Assembly (NCBI GenBank): GCA_020635675.1
Contig: JACJZJ010000004.1
Location: forward strand, 1-64,000
Reading direction: 5' to 3'
Source of the DNA: Flavobacteriales bacterium
GTDB lineage: Bacteria > Bacteroidota > Bacteroidia > Flavobacteriales_F > PHOS-HE28
DNA: 64,000 nucleotides
Shown piece after piece: positions 59,571 through 64,000 of this stretch (its first letter is position 1; every line of letters starts with the position of its first letter). Made by a program: the position numbers and the translations under genes. Below the pieces are notes generated by a model, which saw only the letters and a list, made by a program, of their open reading frames with translations, did no database searches and was not told the origin of the DNA.

Positions 59571-61514
59571 ATGAAGATCGACGTGACCCTGCCGGACGGA
59601 AGCGTTCGACAGTACGAGCAAGGCGCCACCGCCATGGACGTGGCGCGAAGCATCAGCGAAGGCCTCGCACGGAACGTGCTTGCCGCCAAGGTGGACGGCG
59701 AAGTGCGCGACGCCCATCGTCCATTGCCCGGGAATTGCACGCTCCAACTACTGACATGGAACGACCCGGAGGGAAAGGCCACGATGTGGCATTCCAGCGC
59801 CCACCTGATGGCGGAAGCGTTGGAGTCGCTGTATCCCGGGGTCAAATTCGGGATCGGTCCGCCGATCGAACATGGCTTCTACTATGATGTGGACCTCGGC
59901 GATCGCGTGATCACCGACAAGGACTTCCCGGCCATCGAGGCCAGGATGAAGGAACTGGCGGCGAAGAAGAACGTGTACGTCCGCACCGAGGTCAGCAAAC
60001 CGGACGCGATCAAGTACTTCACCGGGAAGGGCGACGAATACAAGCTCGAGCTCATCGATGGCCTGAACGACGGCGAGATCACCTTCTATCGGCAGGGGGA
60101 TTTCGTGGACCTCTGTCGCGGCCCCCACATCCCGGATACCTCGGCCATCAAGGCCTCGAAGGTCCTGAGCATCGCCGGGGCCTATTGGCGTGGTGATGAG
60201 ACACGGAAACAGCTGACCCGCATCTATGGGATCACCTTCCCGAAACAGAAGGAGCTCGAAGAGTTCCTCACCATGATCGAGGAGGCGAAGAAGCGTGATC
60301 ATCGCAAGCTGGGCAAGGAATTGGACCTGTTCACCTTCAGCGAAAAGGTCGGCGCCGGGCTTCCGCTCTGGCTTCCGAAGGGCGCGGCTTTGCGCCAGCG
60401 TCTGATCGATTTCATGAAGGCGGCCCAGGAGAAGGATGGCTACGTCCCGGTGATCACTCCGCACATCGGGGGCAAGCAGCTCTACATCACCAGTGGTCAC
60501 TGGGAGAAGTACGGCAAGGACAGCTTCCGCCCGATCACCACCCCGCATGAGGGTGAGGAGTTCCTGCTGAAGCCGATGAACTGCCCGCACCATTGCGAGA
60601 TCTACGCGAGCCGTCCCCGCAGCTACAAGGACCTGCCCCTGCGCCTTGCCGAGTTCGGCACGGTGTATCGCTACGAGCAGAGCGGTGAACTGCACGGACT
60701 CACCCGCGTGCGCGGCTTCACACAGGACGACGCCCACCTCTTCTGCAGACCGGACCAGGTGAAGGAGGAGTTCATGAAGGTGATCGACCTGGTCCTCAAG
60801 GTGATCAAAGCCCTGGAATTGAACGACTTCGAAGCGCAGGTCAGCCTGCGCGACAAGGCGGATCGCAGCAAGTACATCGGTAGTGAGGAGAACTGGGAGA
60901 AGGCCGAACAGGCCATCATCGATGCGGCGAAGGAAAAGGGCCTCCCAACGCAGGTGGAGTACGGAGAAGCGGCTTTCTATGGTCCGAAGCTGGACTTCAT
61001 GATCAAGGACGCCCTGGGGCGGAAATGGCAGCTGGGGACCATCCAGGTGGACTACAATCTGCCCGAGCGGTTCGAACTGGAATATGTGGGCAGCGACAAC
61101 CAGAAGCACCGCCCCGTGATGATCCACCGGGCGCCCTTCGGCTCGCTGGAGCGCTTCGTGGCCGTGCTGATCGAGCACCATGCCGGCAGGTTCCCGCTCT
61201 GGCTCACACCGGAGCAGGCCCTGCTGCTGCCCATCAGCGACAAGTATCTCGGGGCATGCGCGAATGTCGTCCGATCGCTGAAAGATTCCGATATTCGCGC
61301 CTCCGTTGACGAACGGAACGAGAAGATCGGCCGGAAGATCCGCGATGCGGAGCTGGCAAGAGTCCCGTTCATGCTCGTTGTCGGGGAAAAGGAGGCCGAA
61401 CAGGGCACCGTATCCGTTCGGGAGCATGGCCAGGGCGACCTGGGCACCATGACCCCGGCAGCGTTCGCCGAAATGGTGAACGATCGGGTCAGGGAGCAAC
61501 TGGGCGGCCTTTGA
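59571..61514 (+). CDS. thrS: Threonyl-tRNA synthetase
   Basis: This 647-residue enzyme has the TGS domain (1-60), the editing domain (HSSAHLMAEAL, His74 and His78), the class II catalytic core with MNCPHHCEIY zinc-ligand region, RAPFGSLER (motif 3) and a C-terminal anticodon-binding domain. It charges tRNA-Thr. Length is normal. It is the first gene of the thrS-infC-rpmI-rplT operon. Confidence 0.98.
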   Translation: MKIDVTLPDGSVRQYEQGATAMDVARSISEGLARNVLAAKVDGEVRDAHRPLPGNCTLQLLTWNDPEGKATMWHSSAHLMAEALESLYPGVKFGIGPPIEHGFYYDVDLGDRVITDKDFPAIEARMKELAAKKNVYVRTEVSKPDAIKYFTGKGDEYKLELIDGLNDGEITFYRQGDFVDLCRGPHIPDTSAIKASKVLSIAGAYWRGDETRKQLTRIYGITFPKQKELEEFLTMIEEAKKRDHRKLGKELDLFTFSEKVGAGLPLWLPKGAALRQRLIDFMKAAQEKDGYVPVITPHIGGKQLYITSGHWEKYGKDSFRPITTPHEGEEFLLKPMNCPHHCEIYASRPRSYKDLPLRLAEFGTVYRYEQSGELHGLTRVRGFTQDDAHLFCRPDQVKEEFMKVIDLVLKVIKALELNDFEAQVSLRDKADRSKYIGSEENWEKAEQAIIDAAKEKGLPTQVEYGEAAFYGPKLDFMIKDALGRKWQLGTIQVDYNLPERFELEYVGSDNQKHRPVMIHRAPFGSLERFVAVLIEHHAGRFPLWLTPEQALLLPISDKYLGACANVVRSLKDSDIRASVDERNEKIGRKIRDAELARVPFMLVVGEKEAEQGTVSVREHGQGDLGTMTPAAFAEMVNDRVREQLGGL

Positions 61515-61545
61515 ACGAAGGCGAAAAGGAAAGCGCGAATACCGA

Positions 61546-62124
61546 GTGGCAGGACCCCCTTTCAGAAGACCAGGCGGCGGTCGCCGTCCGTACCGTGGAC
61601 GAGTCCAAAAGGAAGATCCACACCGCATCAACATGAACATCCGTGGTGTCAACGAGGTCCGCGTTGTGGGTGAGAACGTCGCCACGGGCGTCTATCCGTT
61701 CATGGAGGCCCTGCGGATGGCGGAAGAGATCGGTCTTGACCTGGTGGAGATCAGCCCGACGGCGGTGCCACCGGTCTGCAGGATCGTCGACTACAAGAAG
61801 TTCCTCTATGATCTGAAGAAAAAGCAGAAGGAACTGAAGGCCAAGAACACGACCGCCGAACTCAAGGAGATCCGTTTCGGGCCCAACACCGACGAGCACG
61901 ACCTGAACTTCAAACTGAACCATGCCCGTAAGTTCCTCAACGAGGGCCACAAGGTGAAGGCGTTCGTCTTCTTCCGGGGACGCACCATCGTGTTCAAGGA
62001 GCGCGGCGAGATCCTTTTGCTGAAGTTCGCCCAGGCCCTGGAGGAGCTCGGCGTGGTGGAGAGCATGCCCAAGCTGGAAGGCAAGCGCATGATCATGATC
62101 ATGGTGCCCAAGAAGAAGAAATAG
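61546..62124 (+). CDS. infC: Translation initiation factor IF-3
   Basis: This 192-residue protein has the N-domain (INMNIRGVNEVRVV, LRMAEEIGLDLVEISP) and C-domain (KEIRFGPNTDEHDLNFKL, KVKAFVFFRGR). It blocks premature joining of the 50S subunit and checks the initiator tRNA. The best start is a GTG at 61546 after a Gly/Arg/Pro-rich leader. A non-ATG start would fit the autoregulation known for infC in other bacteria. Confidence 0.97.
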   Translation: MAGPPFRRPGGGRRPYRGRVQKEDPHRINMNIRGVNEVRVVGENVATGVYPFMEALRMAEEIGLDLVEISPTAVPPVCRIVDYKKFLYDLKKKQKELKAKNTTAELKEIRFGPNTDEHDLNFKLNHARKFLNEGHKVKAFVFFRGRTIVFKERGEILLLKFAQALEELGVVESMPKLEGKRMIMIMVPKKKK

Positions 62125-62172
62125 GCCGAACGCCGAACCGCAATAACCCAACGCGATCAATACCCAGAGGCC

Positions 62173-62364
62173 ATGCCCAAGATGAAGACCAAGTCCGGAG
62201 CCAAGAAGCGCTTCAAGCTCACGGGCACCGGCAAGGTGAAGCGCAAGCACGCCTTCCACAACCACATCCTCACCAAGAAACACAAGAAGCGGAAGCGCAA
62301 CCTGGCCAAGATGGCCGTGGTGCATTCCCGGGACGAGAAGAACGTCCTTGATCTGCTGAAATAG
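62173..62364 (+). CDS. rpmI: 50S ribosomal protein L35
   Basis: A 63-residue, Lys/Arg-rich protein (MPKMKTKSGAKKRFKLTG) of normal length, between infC and rplT as in most bacteria. Confidence 0.98.
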   Translation: MPKMKTKSGAKKRFKLTGTGKVKRKHAFHNHILTKKHKKRKRNLAKMAVVHSRDEKNVLDLLK

Positions 62365-62462
62365 CACCCAAACGCTCCGGGTGGAATAGGTAGCGTTCAC
62401 CAGGACGCAGTGCACCCAAGTACCGCCGTCGCGCGGTCGCCTGCGCCCAAAGACCAACGACA

Positions 62463-62807
62463 ATGCCTCGCAGTACCAACAAAGTTGCCAGCCGCGCACG
62501 CCGCAAGAAGGTCCTGAAGCTCGCCAAGGGCAGCTTCGGCCGCAGAAAGAACGTGCTTACGGTGGCCAAGAACAGCGTGGAGAAAGGCCTCACCCACGCC
62601 TACGATGGCCGCCGCCTTAAGAAACGCGACTTCCGCGCCCTGTGGATCCAGCGGATCAATGCGGCCGCCCGCGTGAACGGAATGAGCTACAGTACGTTCA
62701 TGAACAAGCTGAAGAAGGCGAACATCGCCCTGGACCGCAAGGCGCTGGCCGAGATCGCTTACGCCGATGCCGAGGCCTTCAAGGCCATCGTGCAGAAGAT
62801 CAAGTAG
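62463..62807 (+). CDS. rplT: 50S ribosomal protein L20
   Basis: A 114-residue protein with the L20 signature (ARRKKVLKLAKG, YDGRRLKKRDFRALWIQRIN). It is an early 50S assembly protein. In many bacteria L20 or IF-3 regulates this operon. Last gene of the operon; a terminator follows. Confidence 0.98.
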   Translation: MPRSTNKVASRARRKKVLKLAKGSFGRRKNVLTVAKNSVEKGLTHAYDGRRLKKRDFRALWIQRINAAARVNGMSYSTFMNKLKKANIALDRKALAEIAYADAEAFKAIVQKIK

Positions 62808-62830
62808 GGATCCGATCCCACGAGGATCTG

Positions 62831-62860
62831 AAAGGGGGACCGTTCGGTCCCCCTTTTTTT
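62831..62860 (+). terminator. Rho-independent terminator of the thrS-rplT operon
   Basis: A 9-bp or longer stem (GGGGGACC paired with GGTCCCCC, tetraloop GTTC) is followed by seven T residues, 24 nt after the rplT stop. Confidence 0.95.
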
Positions 62861-63035
62861 GATCCCTGTCCCTCCGAGGCATCCCCAACAGGGGTGTGTA
62901 CGTCATAGGATAAAGCGGCCCCATGGCGCCGGAGAGGATCCTCCTTATAGTGGAGGAGCAGCACATAGCCGTCCATCAACCGTTTCCGGATCGACCGGCC
63001 CGCTACCTTTTCTTATCGATCGATACGCTCTGGCC

Positions 63036-64000
63036 ATGAACACCGCGGTCCGTCCCCTCATTCTCTCTGTGCTCGTCATGCTCCTTGTCGCACAGGTACA
63101 CGCCCAGAACATCGGCATCAATGTCAATGGGGCTGCTCCGGATGCCAGCGCCCTGCTCGACGTGGACGCAGCAGGCCTGGCCGCGAACAACAAGAAGGGA
63201 CTGCTGATCCCACGGATGACCTCCGGGCAGCGGACCGTGATCCCCACCCCGGCCACCGGTCTCCTGGTCTACGACACGACGACGGGCACCTTCTGGTACT
63301 TTGATGGCACCCAATGGGTGGAGATGGGCACCGCCAGTAACGATTGGGCCATCCTGGGCAATGCGAACACCAATGCCACCAACAACTTCCTGGGCACCAC
63401 CAATAATGTGGACCTGGTGGTACGAACGAACAATGCTGCGCGCATGCGCGTCATGGGCGCCACGGGACGCGTCGGTATCGGTACCGCCGCACCCACCACG
63501 CTCCTGGAGGTGTCCAGCGGGGCCGCCGATGCGATCTACGGGCACAGCACCAACGTTGGGGGCTACCTGGGACGGGAGACCAACATCACCTTCGGAAATC
63601 CGGTCCAGACCGTGCTGGGGGCCGGTGTCTATGCGAGCAATCCGGCCGCCGGCTATACTTCCGTCTATGCCCAATCCACAGGAGGGGCGACGGTAGCGGC
63701 CAACATCAACTACTCGAACGTTTGGATGGGGCAGTACACATACGTGGACAACGCATCCTCCACCGTGAACCCCTCAGCGAGCTACAACCAGCTGAACGTG
63801 ACCAACTCGGCCCTGGGCGGATTCCAGATCGCGCTGCGCGGCTTCATGAACCGCGGGACGACCGCGGGCAACCCGGGCTACAGCGTGGGTGTACAGGGTC
63901 TTGCCAATTCATCGAGCCAGGACGCCATCGGGACGTTCGGGCTCGCATACAGCAACGCCAATCTGCGGATCGGCGGGTATTTCGAGGGCAACAGCTATGC
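63036..64000 (+). CDS. Tail-fibre-like surface protein, 5' part (runs off the window)
   Basis: At least 321 codons are open to the window end. A signal peptide (residues 1-24, ending VHAQN) is followed by NIGINVNGAAPD, a SALLDVDA/GLLIPRMTSGQR module and a GLLVYDTTTGTFWYFDGTQW module, typical of Bacteroidota fibre-like proteins. GIGT-type repeats follow. TACCTTTT (63004-63011) upstream is a possible -7 box. The gene is incomplete at its 3' end. Confidence 0.85.
   Translation, partial: MNTAVRPLILSVLVMLLVAQVHAQNIGINVNGAAPDASALLDVDAAGLAANNKKGLLIPRMTSGQRTVIPTPATGLLVYDTTTGTFWYFDGTQWVEMGTASNDWAILGNANTNATNNFLGTTNNVDLVVRTNNAARMRVMGATGRVGIGTAAPTTLLEVSSGAADAIYGHSTNVGGYLGRETNITFGNPVQTVLGAGVYASNPAAGYTSVYAQSTGGATVAANINYSNVWMGQYTYVDNASSTVNPSASYNQLNVTNSALGGFQIALRGFMNRGTTAGNPGYSVGVQGLANSSSQDAIGTFGLAYSNANLRIGGYFEGNSY

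Noticed and set aside
59748..61685. 645-codon minus-strand ORF opposite thrS
   Set aside because: ThrS and infC are unambiguous on the plus strand; the antisense frame has no domain or start context.

Overview
The window looks like a chromosome segment from a high-GC member of the Bacteroidota, most likely a Flavobacteriales-type lineage. The evidence is several secreted proteins with type IX secretion (T9SS) sorting domains, a gliding-motility-type C-terminal domain on a giant PKD/Ig-repeat protein, promoter-like TAnnTTTG boxes, few Shine-Dalgarno sequences, and a thrS-infC-rpmI-rplT operon. No rRNA, tRNA, integrase, transposase or CRISPR array was found.

Layout. 200-4025: three co-directional genes for a secreted or outer-membrane protein of unknown function and two lipoproteins, one an astacin-like zinc protease. 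4207-20530: a large defence island. Its backbone is a minus-strand type I restriction-modification operon (hsdR, tcmP, a Gp37/Gp68-like gene, hsdS). Inside it sit a two-gene CBASS (TIR-STING effector plus CD-NTase), an 88-residue orphan, a PD-(D/E)XK-like protein, a DUF262/HNH protein and a small membrane protein. The operon ends in a relic of the 5' end of hsdM. Next to the relic, in the opposite orientation, is a RecQ-like helicase fused to a phosphoribosyltransferase, followed by a DprA-like gene. The intact hsdM lies beyond this pair, so the pair is bracketed by two copies of the hsdM 5' end.

20851-25379: an outer-membrane-type protein, a 113-bp repeat made of four 23-bp dyads, a LuxR-type response regulator, an odd His/Arg/Val-rich ORF, a fibronectin III protein and a GNAT enzyme. 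25552-31869: a 2105-residue adhesin-like T9SS protein with near-identical 699-bp internal repeats. 32466-40943: a small lipoprotein, an ECF sigma factor split into two overlapping ORFs with a putative anti-sigma gene, a TPR-CHAT protease, two T9SS cargo proteins and a membrane methyltransferase-like protein. 40965-44711: an EGF-like lipoprotein, an autoinducer-synthase-like acyltransferase, an S9 peptidase and a 69-residue membrane protein.

44791-58018: a second copy of the 113-bp repeat, an unknown protein, a membrane protein, a NarL-type two-component pair, two paralogous tail-fibre-like surface proteins that share a direct-repeat upstream motif, a subtilisin-family protease and a LytS/LytTR-type two-component pair. 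58133-64000: a DoxX protein, a TPR protein, the translation operon thrS-infC-rpmI-rplT with a strong terminator, and the start of a third fibre-like surface gene that runs off the window.

The strongest candidates for new biology are the RecQ-PRTase/DprA module between hsdM repeats, the CBASS nested in a restriction operon, and the paired 113-bp dyad array that ends at the putative promoter of two unlinked genes.
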